From NCBI RefSeq assembly GCF_963678865.1, contig NZ_OY787459.1, positions 3,092,501-3,156,500 on the forward strand: a stretch of 64,000 nt of DNA. Reading direction: 5' to 3'. This DNA comes from Maridesulfovibrio sp. (lineage in GTDB: Bacteria > Desulfobacterota > Desulfovibrionia > Desulfovibrionales > Desulfovibrionaceae). A program made the translations under genes and the position numbers. Shown one piece after another: positions 46,605 to 55,411 of this stretch. The notes below the pieces were generated by a model. That model searched no databases. It was not told the DNA's origin and was given only the letters and a program-made list of their open reading frames with translations. How positions within the stretch are numbered: position 1 is the stretch's first letter; every line of letters starts with the position of its first letter.

Positions 46605-48051
46605 CGATTCTCTAAACAAAGTTGCTTTTCGGGTCGGGAAGGACATTGCTTCAGGGAAGGCGGATGGCGGGAATGTTGAAGCTATTGTCAAAGCAGCGTT
46701 GCAAACAGGTCTGGGACCGAAGGAAGTTCAACGGACTCTTCAGAGCGGAGTACAGGCCGGAAAGAAGGTTGTTGAAGAAAGCAACCCATATTCAGGGCTA
46801 ACCACCTCTGCGTGGCCGATCCCGGACAAAGCGGTTTTTTACGGTTTTGCCGGGGAATTTGCAGAATTTGCGGTGGAGAAGTCTGAAGCCGATCCTATTG
46901 CTGTACTTGCAACTTTTCTTTGCCGATTTGGTGTTGAAGTCGGGCAGTCTCCGCACATGTTTGCTGGAGAAAAGCAGTACAGCCGGATAAATGCTGTGCT
47001 GGTCGGGCAGAGCTCAAAAGCGCGTAAAGGGACATCGTCTATTCCAATCCGAGAATTGTTCGTCTTCAATGAAAAGGAATGGATTCCGGCACAGACATCC
47101 CAAGGACCGCTTTCCAGTGGGGAAGGGCTGATACATGCCATACGTGACCCGGAGCTGAAATATCACGTGGATAAAAGCACCGGAGTTGGTGAGCAGATTA
47201 CTATGGACCCCGGAGTTGAAGACAAACGTCTTTTTATCCTTGATCAGGAATTTGCAGGGGCTCTGGCTTGTACAAAGCGGGAAGGCAATACTCTTTCAAC
47301 CATTGTCCGTACCCTGTTTGATGGCGGCACCATCGAGCCGCTGACCAAAACAAGCAAGTTGGTGGCAACAAATCCACATGTTGCCATTACCACCCATATT
47401 ACTTTGCAAGAGCTGCACGCCCGACTTGATCGGGTTGAGATCTTCAACGGCTTTGCAAACCGTTTCCTATGGCTCTGCGTCCGTAGAACAAAATTGATCC
47501 CCTTCCCGGAACCTTTGGACAGTCAGCTGGTGAGAGCGTTTCAAAAGAAGCTTCACTTATTGCTGGAGTCATCGAAAGCATGTTCTCAGATGGATTTTGA
47601 TCCTGAAGCCAAAAAGGAATGGGGAAACATCTATCCGCTGTTGGCGAAAGAGCGTGCTGACTTGCTCGGTTCGGTGTTGAATCGTTCAGAAGCCTATGTC
47701 CGGCGTATTGCGTTGATCTATGCCCTACTTGATGGGAGTGACTGCGTTCGGCTCCCTCATTTGAAAGCGGCTCTTGCTCTTTGGGATTATTGCGAACAGT
47801 CAGCGCGATTCATTTTTGCCGGACTAGAGAGTGATTCGACTTGTCAGAAGATTATGGAAGCTTTGGAGGAGTCTGGCGGAAAGCTGGATACTTCCGGTCT
47901 GTATAAATTTTTCGGAAATCACATCTCAAAACGAAAGATGACCGTGGCCCTGAATAACCTCCTTGCCAGCAAAAATATTCGAGTTGAAGAGCTGAGACCG
48001 CAAGGAGGAGGACGACCACGAAAAATATTTTATTTATGCGAAAAAAGCTAA
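46528..48051 (+). CDS. DUF3987 fragment (C-terminal ORF)
   Basis: Open from 46528, but residues before GPRNDSLNK are out-of-frame read-through of the prim-pol part. The DUF3987 body includes VLVGQSSKARKGTSSIPI, equivalent to the P-loop region, and a C-terminal winged helix ending GGRPRKIFYL. Paralogue of 30483-32117. Confidence 0.85.
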   Translation: MAQRPIHRQTNLHVQSLLKSEKGPRNDSLNKVAFRVGKDIASGKADGGNVEAIVKAALQTGLGPKEVQRTLQSGVQAGKKVVEESNPYSGLTTSAWPIPDKAVFYGFAGEFAEFAVEKSEADPIAVLATFLCRFGVEVGQSPHMFAGEKQYSRINAVLVGQSSKARKGTSSIPIRELFVFNEKEWIPAQTSQGPLSSGEGLIHAIRDPELKYHVDKSTGVGEQITMDPGVEDKRLFILDQEFAGALACTKREGNTLSTIVRTLFDGGTIEPLTKTSKLVATNPHVAITTHITLQELHARLDRVEIFNGFANRFLWLCVRRTKLIPFPEPLDSQLVRAFQKKLHLLLESSKACSQMDFDPEAKKEWGNIYPLLAKERADLLGSVLNRSEAYVRRIALIYALLDGSDCVRLPHLKAALALWDYCEQSARFIFAGLESDSTCQKIMEALEESGGKLDTSGLYKFFGNHISKRKMTVALNNLLASKNIRVEELRPQGGGRPRKIFYLCEKS

Positions 48052-48150
48052 TTTTGCGAATTTACTCGAAGTTCATTGCGAGTATGTTCGCAAAATTCGC
48101 ACACTTCATATTGAATTAGTAAATTCGCAAAGTTCGCGAAATTCGCAATA
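48035..48150. repeat. Cluster of ATTCGCAAA-type repeats, possible origin
   Basis: About six copies of TTCGCAAA or its complement and variants (48053, 48087, 48096, 48124, 48133, 48142), followed by AT-rich ATAAAATAAAAAAAAG. Located between the primase gene and oriT. Iteron-like; an origin role is inferred. Confidence 0.6.
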
Positions 48151-48218
48151 TAAAATAAAAAAAAGTGGATGTTGCACCTACTGAAGGGCTTCGCTGGTGG
48201 AGTGTGCTTATCCTGTTA

Positions 48219-48303
48219 AGCCAGCCTACCCAATGTCGGACTTTTGCTCCGCAAAAACATTGGGGCTGGTGAGGGAGTTGCTCCGCCTCCCTTCAAACCC
48301 TCT
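48219..48303 (+). promoter_or_regulatory. Probable oriT of IME2
   Basis: AGCCAGCCTACC, hairpin CCAATGT / ACATTGG, then GGGGCTGGTGAGGGAG and CCTCCCTTCAAACCCTC. Flanks match IME1 31998-32087; the hairpin differs in sequence but not in position. Confidence 0.7.
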
Positions 48304-48317
48304 GGATTTTGAAAGAC

Positions 48318-48617
48318 ATGACTGACGCCAAAAAAACTGAAAAATTATCCATGCGAGTTAGTTCGAAGGACAAAGAGTTAATTCTCGCTATGGCTGCTGA
48401 AAGTGGAATGAGCATGGCCGATTTTGTGCGCGTGCGTCTCGGACAGACCAGAGTGCGCCGCAGCAAAATTGAAAGAGAGAAGCTGCTCCATTTGGCTCGC
48501 ATCGGAAATAATTTGAATCAAATTGCACGCTGGGCAAATACGCACAAGAGCGGCGCGGACGCACTCCTAATTCTTGCCGAGCTGACCTCCATCGAGCAGG
48601 AGCTGAAATGTATATGA
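48318..48617 (+). CDS. mobC: MobC-like relaxosome protein of IME2
   Basis: 99 aa from the ATG at 48318. Core REKLLHLARIGNNLNQIARWAN matches the IME1 MobC almost exactly; the N-terminal RHH-like part is more different. It overlaps the relaxase start by ten bases. Confidence 0.9.
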   Translation: MTDAKKTEKLSMRVSSKDKELILAMAAESGMSMADFVRVRLGQTRVRRSKIEREKLLHLARIGNNLNQIARWANTHKSGADALLILAELTSIEQELKCI

Positions 48618-50068
48618 AGGTATTCGCTCATGGTCAGAGTAATGGTGCTCAGGCCGTGGGGTACGTGATTGACCCGAAACGGAAAGGTCGTGAGGAGTCC
48701 CCGCCGCAAGTCCTGCGTGGTGATCCTGAAATGGTCCAACAGGTAATTGGCTCAACAGATCGTAAATGGAAATACACATCCGGTGTGCTGTCTTGGGCTC
48801 CTGAAGACAAAGTCAGCCCTGAAGTTGAGCACAAGGTCATGGACGACTTTGAAAAGATAGCTTTTGCAGGAATGGAGTCGGATCAATATTCCATTCTTTG
48901 GGTTCGGCATAGCCATGCCGGACATCATGAGTTGCATTTCATCATCCCGCGCACTGAGCTTCACCAAGATAAGGCCATGAATCCATGCCCGCCGGGATGG
49001 CAGAAGCAATATGATGTCTGGCGGGATCTTTGGAATGAGCGAATGGAGTGGGCAAGACCGGATGACCCGAAACGGGCGCGAATCTCTCAGCCCGGAAAGG
49101 CAATCCAGTTCAACAACAAGAGTAAAGCAGAATTCAAAGAGCAAATAACCAATCATCTTGCCCAAGGCATTATGAAAGGCATTTATCAAAACAGGAATGA
49201 TTTGATTCAAGCTCTGGAGTCCGCTGGTTTTGCTATCCCGCGCAAAGGTAAAAACTATATAACTCTGGAGTCCCCGCAGGACGGCCAACGCATACGGATG
49301 AAGGGAGGTATATATGCAGCATCTTGGCGAGCTGAGCAACAAATTAAAGGAGCAGGTGGATTCTCAATCCAAGGAGATGGAGCGAGCCGTACAGAGCGTA
49401 TTTCGAGACTTGAGCGAGAGCTTGAAGAAGTGCGCAGCGTCCGAGCTGAATACCATTTCCAAAGATATGGAGGACCGTCTTCAGGAACTCAAGAAAAAGC
49501 AATCCAAGATCTCGGCCCACTACTTGAAACAAAGCATTTTGGTGAACTTCGTGTCCGCACTGTTGTTGGTCATAATATCAGTTTGTGTGACCGGATTCTA
49601 CGGATGGAGAATCAAGGAAAAGCATCTGGAGTTAACAAACATCAACGCGCAAATAGCAATCCAGAAGAAGAAAGAAAGCAAATTTACGAAATGGGGCATC
49701 AACGCCTACCAGAACGACAGTCAGAAATATCTGGTCTTCCCCAAAGGGATACAGCTGAAAATTGTCCAGACAAACAACGGCCAGCCAGCCGTTTTACTTA
49801 CGAGGTAAATCATGAACGAGTTAAGTCGGAGCTTATCGGAGACGCTCAGACGGTTAAGCGAGGAGCAAAGGCAAAAGCTCAAAGATCAGGATCGCAAGAT
49901 AGCCGAGCAAGGACAAAGGATTTCCGAACTGGAGCAGGAGGTCCAAGGTTGTCAGGATTTGCTAAGCGGATTGGAAGGTGTTTTGAGAGAGTTGGAGGCG
50001 TTGTCCGGGCGTTTGCGCGGCGGGCGGTGAAAACGAAACAAGTAAATAACCAGGGGCCAAGTCTTTAA
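48608..50068 (+). CDS. MOBP-type relaxase of IME2
   Basis: 486 aa. Same N-terminal relaxase domain (HSHAGHHELHFIIPR) as IME1, with a longer basic C-terminus that lies over the nested mbeB- and mbeD-like genes. This appears to be the ancestral length. It would nick oriT at 48219-48303. Confidence 0.92.
   Translation: MYMKVFAHGQSNGAQAVGYVIDPKRKGREESPPQVLRGDPEMVQQVIGSTDRKWKYTSGVLSWAPEDKVSPEVEHKVMDDFEKIAFAGMESDQYSILWVRHSHAGHHELHFIIPRTELHQDKAMNPCPPGWQKQYDVWRDLWNERMEWARPDDPKRARISQPGKAIQFNNKSKAEFKEQITNHLAQGIMKGIYQNRNDLIQALESAGFAIPRKGKNYITLESPQDGQRIRMKGGIYAASWRAEQQIKGAGGFSIQGDGASRTERISRLERELEEVRSVRAEYHFQRYGGPSSGTQEKAIQDLGPLLETKHFGELRVRTVVGHNISLCDRILRMENQGKASGVNKHQRANSNPEEERKQIYEMGHQRLPERQSEISGLPQRDTAENCPDKQRPASRFTYEVNHERVKSELIGDAQTVKRGAKAKAQRSGSQDSRARTKDFRTGAGGPRLSGFAKRIGRCFERVGGVVRAFARRAVKTKQVNNQGPSL
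49314..49808 (+). CDS. MbeB-like protein nested in the relaxase gene of IME2
   Basis: 164 aa in the +1 frame of the relaxase. GGGAGG six bases before the ATG. Helical N-terminus, TM helix (VSALLLVIISVCVTGFYGWRI), soluble tail ending IVQTNNGQPAVLLTR. It ends three bases before the mbeD-like start. Same frame, position and ribosome site as in IME1. Confidence 0.87.
   Translation: MQHLGELSNKLKEQVDSQSKEMERAVQSVFRDLSESLKKCAASELNTISKDMEDRLQELKKKQSKISAHYLKQSILVNFVSALLLVIISVCVTGFYGWRIKEKHLELTNINAQIAIQKKKESKFTKWGINAYQNDSQKYLVFPKGIQLKIVQTNNGQPAVLLTR
49812..50030 (+). CDS. MbeD-like protein nested in the relaxase gene of IME2
   Basis: 72 aa coiled coil (LKDQDRKIAEQGQRISELEQEVQ), wholly inside the 3' end of the relaxase gene in the +1 frame, following mbeB by 3 bp. 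Homologue of 33607-33807. Confidence 0.82.
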   Translation: MNELSRSLSETLRRLSEEQRQKLKDQDRKIAEQGQRISELEQEVQGCQDLLSGLEGVLRELEALSGRLRGGR

Positions 50069-50211
50069 CTAAGGTCGTCTATTTTATATATGATCACAAG
50101 TTAAGGTTCTGGCTTGCTTTATGCTGAGTCTTGAAATAACAATCTTGGTGTCGTTGGTTAAAGAGAGGTGTGTAAAAGTTTAATATTTTGGTAAGTTAAA
50201 AGGGTAGGGAA

Positions 50212-50481
50212 ATGGCATATATTGTTCCTTTGTTGGTTATTGGTGGTTGTGTCGGTGGTATATTTTGGGGAGCGAAAAAAATTTGGGATAGGGATGATTC
50301 TGCTGATCGCAAGGCTGCTGAAATTTTGCAAGAAGTACCTCGCCACTTAAAAAAATATGTTGATAATATTTCTGTAGATGAACACGGTGTAAGATTTACT
50401 TTTAAAAAAGATACACCTCAAGAAGTCTATGACGAGGTGAAGCGGGAAGCTAAACCCTTAGAGGGTAAGTTGATAAAATAA
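50212..50481 (+). CDS. Small single-TM protein
   Basis: 89 aa: TM helix (IVPLLVIGGCVGGIFWGAKKIW) then a charged soluble domain. AGGG upstream. No family recognised. It lies 50-60 bp before the gajA-like gene on the same strand and could belong to that locus. Confidence 0.7.
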   Translation: MAYIVPLLVIGGCVGGIFWGAKKIWDRDDSADRKAAEILQEVPRHLKKYVDNISVDEHGVRFTFKKDTPQEVYDEVKREAKPLEGKLIK

Positions 50482-50542
50482 CTTTTTAAAAGAGCATATG
50501 TACGTCTGGAGAGTCAAATTAGTCAGTTAAATGAGGTTGGTT

Positions 50543-52642
50543 ATGTATTTAAAAAGCTTGAATATAAAAAAATTTAGAAAATTTGGAGAGGGCGATAATA
50601 CTATTTACTTTGTCTCTGGAGATAAGTCAGAAAGTTCAAATAATATAGCGGCTGCAACAACATTGATAGTTGGGAGGAATAATGCCGGAAAAACAACTGT
50701 TATTAAAGCGATAGATTTTATTTTAAGGGGGACCAATCCTAAAAGTTGCGACATAAATCTAATCTATTTAAAAAAGGTTTATGAAAAATACTCCGAAGCA
50801 TATGCGGGTGGAACTTTCGAAGATTTAGACGAATATCCAAGTATTGAGTTTTGTATTTCAATTGGTGTTGAAGAAAACTTATCCTCAACAATAATATCCA
50901 ACCTGTCTGAGCTGATAGATATTTCCTTTGCAACAAATGACTCTGATTCTACTGTAGATTGCAGGATTACATATGAGATTAAAGAACAGGCAGTCTTTAA
51001 GGAAAATGTAAAGGTTCTTTTATCTAAAGTTCATAGTACTAAGGGTGAGTTGCATTTTGACCCATTCAAAAAGTTTTTGCTGTTGATTGATCATGCTGAA
51101 TTTCGAAAAAAATATTGGCGTAAAAATGGAGATATGGTTGATCCCAGTTTTAAGCTTTCTGACTTAATTGATCTAGAGTTCATTTCAGCCAATAAGCCTT
51201 TGGATGAGAAAGGCCTATCTTCGATGTTCAATAAGATAATCACAAGGAAATGTAGTCCAAAGATAAAAAGTACAACATTTAATAGTTTAAATGATACAAT
51301 AGATTCTCTCAATGAAAGTTTGGCAACAGAAATAATACAGCATAAACCTGATGTGAATGGTGTTTTAGGATGTATCGAATCTACAAAGCATCTAGAAGTC
51401 GAACTGTCTTCGGATATTAATATTGATAATATTTTAAGTAGACTTGTTAAATATGAATATAACGAAGGTAGAACTTTAATTCCTGAGGGACAGTTTGGCC
51501 TTGGATATGCGAATTTGATGCATATTATTGGTCAAGTTATTGATTATGTAGATAAGTGTCCTGACAACAAAATGCAGAGTAAGGTAAATTTGATATGTAT
51601 TGAAGAACCTGAAGCTTTCATGCATCCTCAAATGCAAGAAAATTTTATAGTAAACATAGATAAAGCTGTTAAGTATTTACTCAATGGATCTAGTAAGAAT
51701 ATCAATAGTCAGCTTGTTGTTACCACTCATTCATCTCATGTCCTTCACAGCAAAATTCACAGTTCAAACTCTTTTGACAATATAAATTACATGTCAACAA
51801 AAAGAGGATTTCCAATTGTAGTTCAATTGAATGATAAAAAGCTAGAAGAAGTGCTAAATATAGATGAGTCTAAAGAGGCTTCAAAGCTTCTGTCTTTTTT
51901 GAAGAAACACATAAAATATAAAGCTTCAGAGCTATTTTTTGCAGATGCAGCAATACTCATTGAAGGTGTAACGGAAGATGTCTTGTTGCGTTATTACTTG
52001 GAGCAATCCCCTATTGGTAAGTATCACATCACAACTTTTCAAATAGATGGGGCTCACGGTTTAGTCTATTATCCTTTAGTGAAGTTATTGCAGCTCCCGA
52101 CATTGATAATTACTGATTTTGACCTACAGAGAAGTGCTGAAGAGCGAGGTGCAGTGAAGAATGATGGCGAAAAACCCGTATACCTTCAAATAGATAATCT
52201 TGCAGGACGACATACAACTAATGCTACAATTAAATTTTTCTTCAAAGGTGATAATCTAGAAGATCTTCCTCCATTTTTGGATGATGATGTAATACGCTGT
52301 GTGTTTCAGCGGAATCCAATAGAAGGTTTATATGCCACGAGTTTTGAAGAAGCTTATATTTTAACGAACTTTAACAATGATATTTTTAATAGAGCCTTAA
52401 GGTCGGTAAAGCCTAATGTTTATAGTTCTATTGTTGGTAAAGCTGGAGAAGAAGAAGTCGAGAAATTAAAGAATAACTCATATCAATTTCAAAAAAAATT
52501 ATCGAAGTCCAAAAGTGGGCTTGCTACTGCATTACTTTATGAAATTGTTAATGCTAATGAAGATCCAATTCCCGTTCTACCAGAGTACATTTTGGGCGGT
52601 TTTGAGTGGCTTAAAAAACAGTTTGCCCATGGAGATTCATAA
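50543..52642 (+). CDS. gajA: GajA-like OLD-family ATPase-TOPRIM nuclease
   Basis: 699 aa from ATG 50543 (GAGG upstream; an ATG four codons earlier is in frame). ABC-type ATPase with Walker A GRNNAGKTT at 44-52 and Walker B CIEEPEAFMHP near 355, then a TOPRIM domain with ILIEGVTED and ITDFDLQRS. This is the class 2 OLD layout, paired with a UvrD-like helicase that starts in its stop codon (TAATG). In Gabija, GajA nicks DNA when nucleotides fall. Longer than the described B. cereus GajA, so call it Gabija-like. Confidence 0.88.
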   Translation: MYLKSLNIKKFRKFGEGDNTIYFVSGDKSESSNNIAAATTLIVGRNNAGKTTVIKAIDFILRGTNPKSCDINLIYLKKVYEKYSEAYAGGTFEDLDEYPSIEFCISIGVEENLSSTIISNLSELIDISFATNDSDSTVDCRITYEIKEQAVFKENVKVLLSKVHSTKGELHFDPFKKFLLLIDHAEFRKKYWRKNGDMVDPSFKLSDLIDLEFISANKPLDEKGLSSMFNKIITRKCSPKIKSTTFNSLNDTIDSLNESLATEIIQHKPDVNGVLGCIESTKHLEVELSSDINIDNILSRLVKYEYNEGRTLIPEGQFGLGYANLMHIIGQVIDYVDKCPDNKMQSKVNLICIEEPEAFMHPQMQENFIVNIDKAVKYLLNGSSKNINSQLVVTTHSSHVLHSKIHSSNSFDNINYMSTKRGFPIVVQLNDKKLEEVLNIDESKEASKLLSFLKKHIKYKASELFFADAAILIEGVTEDVLLRYYLEQSPIGKYHITTFQIDGAHGLVYYPLVKLLQLPTLIITDFDLQRSAEERGAVKNDGEKPVYLQIDNLAGRHTTNATIKFFFKGDNLEDLPPFLDDDVIRCVFQRNPIEGLYATSFEEAYILTNFNNDIFNRALRSVKPNVYSSIVGKAGEEEVEKLKNNSYQFQKKLSKSKSGLATALLYEIVNANEDPIPVLPEYILGGFEWLKKQFAHGDS

Positions 52643-54750
52643 TGAAATTAAATAGTCCAACTTTATCTGAAAAAGCAATTTATGCAGAAGAAAAAATCCA
52701 GCGGCAATTAAGAGACTTTGTTGATCAGAGAGAAAAAGTTCTTTTTGATGCAGGAGCTGGATCAGGTAAAACTTATTCCCTAATTGAATGTTTAAGACAT
52801 ATACTGATAAACTATTCTAAAGAGCTGCATACAAATAATCAAAAGGTTCTGTGTGTTACTTATACGAATGTAGCAGTTGATGAGATAAAAAGACGTTTAG
52901 GAAATTCAGATTTAATTTATGTATCTACTATCCATGATTTACTGTGGTCCATCATAGGTAAACATCAAAGTCAGTTGATAGATATACATAAGAAAAAGCT
53001 TATCAAAGAAGCCAATGAATTTGAAACACGTTTATCAGGGCAAGATAAAGAATATAAAGTTTTCAAAGATCTTTCGGATTCTTTGCAGGAAGATTTTAGA
53101 AAGGATATGTTAGAGAACAGAGATATTTTCTACCAAACTTACAATATGAAGGCAAAAGATGTTCGAGATAATTTTGGTGGAATATTAGCCAGATATCCTA
53201 ATGTTCTAAAAAACATAGGTAATTTTCGTAAGATTGGAACAGCGATATACAAAATATTTGATTATAATAGTTGTTTGAATTCAATAGATCATGGGGATGA
53301 TGGTTATTTAAATATTGCATACGACTCGAGACGGAATCGTGATTCATTGCACAGAATGCGTATTAGCCATGACACTGTTTTAGAATATGCTTTTCAAATA
53401 ATAAGTTCCTATGATGTGCTTAAACAAATTTGTATAGACTGTTATCCATATATTTTGGTTGATGAGTATCAGGATACAGCTCCGGAACTTGTACAGATTT
53501 TAAAAATGCTTGACGATTATTCTACTAAAATTGATCACCCGATATTTATCGGATACTTTGGAGATCATGTACAGAATATTTACGATAAAGGGGTTGGGGG
53601 GAATATTATAGATTTGCATCCAAGCTTAAATTCAGTGAATAAAGACATTAATCGACGTTCGTTCGTTGAAATAATAAATACGATTAACGAGATAAGACAT
53701 GATAAAATAAGGCAGTATTCAATATATGAAAATTATTCTGGAGGAAGTGTTAGGTTCTATTACTCTTCTGAAGAAGATAAATTAGGCATTGTTAGAAAGT
53801 TTATCAACAAGTATGAAAAAAAATGGTTAGGTGGATCAGATGATAAGATACATTGTTTAGTACTTACGAACAAATTACTTGCAGAATTATCAGGCTTTGA
53901 AAAAGTGTACTCAGTGTTTTATGAAAGTAAGTATTACAAAACTGGGCGCAACTATGAGCTGTTGAAAACAGATCTACTGAGTCACCAAAGAGAAAAATTA
54001 GGGGATGTTCCTGCCTTATTATTTAAAATATTAGACTTCAGAAAAATAATTTTTGATGAGAAGTCTATTGTGAGTCAGCTAGTCAGTGCAAATGTTGCAT
54101 CTGCCCTATCGTTTACTGATCTAAAACACGTGGTGCTAGCCTTGCAACAAACTTGCGGTAATTCTCTCTGTGAATACATGTATTCAATGTTTTCTGTTAT
54201 CGATGATGCCTCAGAAGAGTTAAGGGGGTATATAGTTAAGGTTCTTTCACAGTTTATTGATGTTAATAGTCTCTCTTTCCGTAGTGTATATGATTATATT
54301 TTAGGGAAATTAAATCCAGAATTAGATTATGACGATGACAATGAACTAATGGAAGCGAAGGAGCATCTAGATTACCTACTGGAAATAGATATATCTGAAT
54401 GGGACAAGTGGCATAATTATGTTTCTGGTCTTGGAAGTGCTACCGTGAATTTTCATACTTATCATGGAACAAAGGGTGAGGAGTATGAGAATGTTCTGAT
54501 TTTCATGGAGAACAGTTTTGGTCGCGAAAAAGAGTACTTTTCATGTTATTTTAAAGATATTGAGGGAAGTGGAATAGACACTGAAGATGAACGCAGGAAA
54601 TATGAAGCAACTAAAAATTTGCTATATGTTTCATGCTCGCGAGCTGTTAAAAATTTAAGAATTTTGTACCTTGATGATATTGCCCCATTTAAGAATGGGG
54701 TAGAGTCTGTGTTTTTAGAAACAACTGAATTTAGTATCCAAGAAGAATAG
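52642..54750 (+). CDS. gajB: GajB-like UvrD/Rep-family helicase
   Basis: 702 aa. Superfamily 1 helicase: AGAGSGKTYS (38-46), VTYTNVAVDEI, ILVDEYQDTAP, YFGDHVQNIYD, FHTYHGTKGEEYENV and YVSCSRAVKNL. In Gabija, GajB senses DNA ends and activates GajA. Longer than canonical GajB (~500 aa). ATG shares one base with the gajA stop. AT-rich, unlike the core genome. Confidence 0.88.
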   Translation: MKLNSPTLSEKAIYAEEKIQRQLRDFVDQREKVLFDAGAGSGKTYSLIECLRHILINYSKELHTNNQKVLCVTYTNVAVDEIKRRLGNSDLIYVSTIHDLLWSIIGKHQSQLIDIHKKKLIKEANEFETRLSGQDKEYKVFKDLSDSLQEDFRKDMLENRDIFYQTYNMKAKDVRDNFGGILARYPNVLKNIGNFRKIGTAIYKIFDYNSCLNSIDHGDDGYLNIAYDSRRNRDSLHRMRISHDTVLEYAFQIISSYDVLKQICIDCYPYILVDEYQDTAPELVQILKMLDDYSTKIDHPIFIGYFGDHVQNIYDKGVGGNIIDLHPSLNSVNKDINRRSFVEIINTINEIRHDKIRQYSIYENYSGGSVRFYYSSEEDKLGIVRKFINKYEKKWLGGSDDKIHCLVLTNKLLAELSGFEKVYSVFYESKYYKTGRNYELLKTDLLSHQREKLGDVPALLFKILDFRKIIFDEKSIVSQLVSANVASALSFTDLKHVVLALQQTCGNSLCEYMYSMFSVIDDASEELRGYIVKVLSQFIDVNSLSFRSVYDYILGKLNPELDYDDDNELMEAKEHLDYLLEIDISEWDKWHNYVSGLGSATVNFHTYHGTKGEEYENVLIFMENSFGREKEYFSCYFKDIEGSGIDTEDERRKYEATKNLLYVSCSRAVKNLRILYLDDIAPFKNGVESVFLETTEFSIQEE

Positions 54751-54778
54751 TTTTAAACAAAGAGCAATAGTGCTTCTC

Positions 54779-55075
54779 TTACACCACAGCCCCACGCCCC
54801 ACAGGAGTAACCCCAGACAAATCAACCTGACTGCGGACCTTACCAAGGTCATAGTTAGCCTGCATAGCCAACCAGCTTTCGGGGGTACGTCCGAGGACCT
54901 TTGAGAGGCGCAGGGCCATTTCAGGGGAAACCGCGCTCTTGGCGTTCAGGACACGGGCGAGAGTAGAGGGAGCCACGCCGAGCATCATTGCCAGCTTGCG
55001 GCAGCTGAGATTGTATTCTTCCATGTATACGGAGCTGATAAGCTCGCCGGGATGTGGGGGATTGTACATAGTCAT
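54779..55075 (-). CDS. higA: HigA-type antitoxin (XRE family)
   Basis: 98 aa. HTH of the HigA subfamily: YNPPHPGELISSVYMEEYNLS, LAMMLGVAPSTLARVLNAK. It represses its operon and neutralises HigB. The ATG overlaps the toxin stop (TAATG). Intact, whereas the toxin gene has an internal stop. Confidence 0.9.
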   Translation of the reverse strand: MTMYNPPHPGELISSVYMEEYNLSCRKLAMMLGVAPSTLARVLNAKSAVSPEMALRLSKVLGRTPESWLAMQANYDLGKVRSQVDLSGVTPVGRGAVV

Positions 55076-55353
55076 TAATGATAATCCTCGTAGTTTAATA
55101 TGTAGGCATTCCCATCGCGAAACTCAAAGGTCAGTCGCCAATTTCCGTTAACGGTTATGGACCAGAGGTCCGCACGGCTTCCTTTGAGCTTGTGCAGCCT
55201 GAATCAGGGAAGGTTAATGTCTTCCGCTTCCTGAGCCGTATCAATGACTGAAAGCTGGATTCTTAGCCGCTTGGAATGCTTGGCCTGTATCCCGGCTGTT
55301 GAACCGGATCGATAAAATTTTTCCAGACCTTTGTGCTTAAATGTTTTGATCAT
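55075..55353 (-). pseudogene. higB: HigB-like toxin gene with in-frame TGA
   Basis: Reads MIKTFKHKGLEKFYRSG ... AEDINLP, stop, FRLHKLKGSRADLWS ... LNYEDYH. Family members have Gly (GGA) where TGA lies (codon 50, 55206-55204), so one base change (GGA to TGA) explains it. The rest of the frame is intact to 93 codons. The truncated product lacks the C-terminal active-site strand. Confidence 0.85.
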
Positions 55354-55411
55354 TGCTCTTCATTTGTGTGTTGCGCACTACGCAACATTTTGTCAAGAAG
55401 TGTTGAGGACA

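Larger units (their letters stand above)
46011..48051 (+). pseudogene. Prim-pol/DUF3987 replication protein, split by frameshift
   Basis: The first ORF (46011-46604) is an archaeo-eukaryotic primase-polymerase domain: DIDPP catalytic acids, GSGGRHLFF, and LDIRGTGGYIILPPS. The second (46528-48051, 507 aa) begins usefully at GPRNDSLNK, which in prim-pol proteins follows directly as REGTRNDTLN-like sequence, then DUF3987. One surplus C in ACCCCGTAA explains the break: ACC CGT AAC restores TRND. Thus a once single ~670-aa protein now gives two pieces. Function of the pieces may persist by internal initiation. Confidence 0.8.

Noticed and set aside
55204-55206. Selenocysteine at the TGA in the higB frame
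   Set aside because: The position is a Gly in the family and no stem-loop typical of bacterial SECIS was seen directly after it; a GGA to TGA change is simpler.
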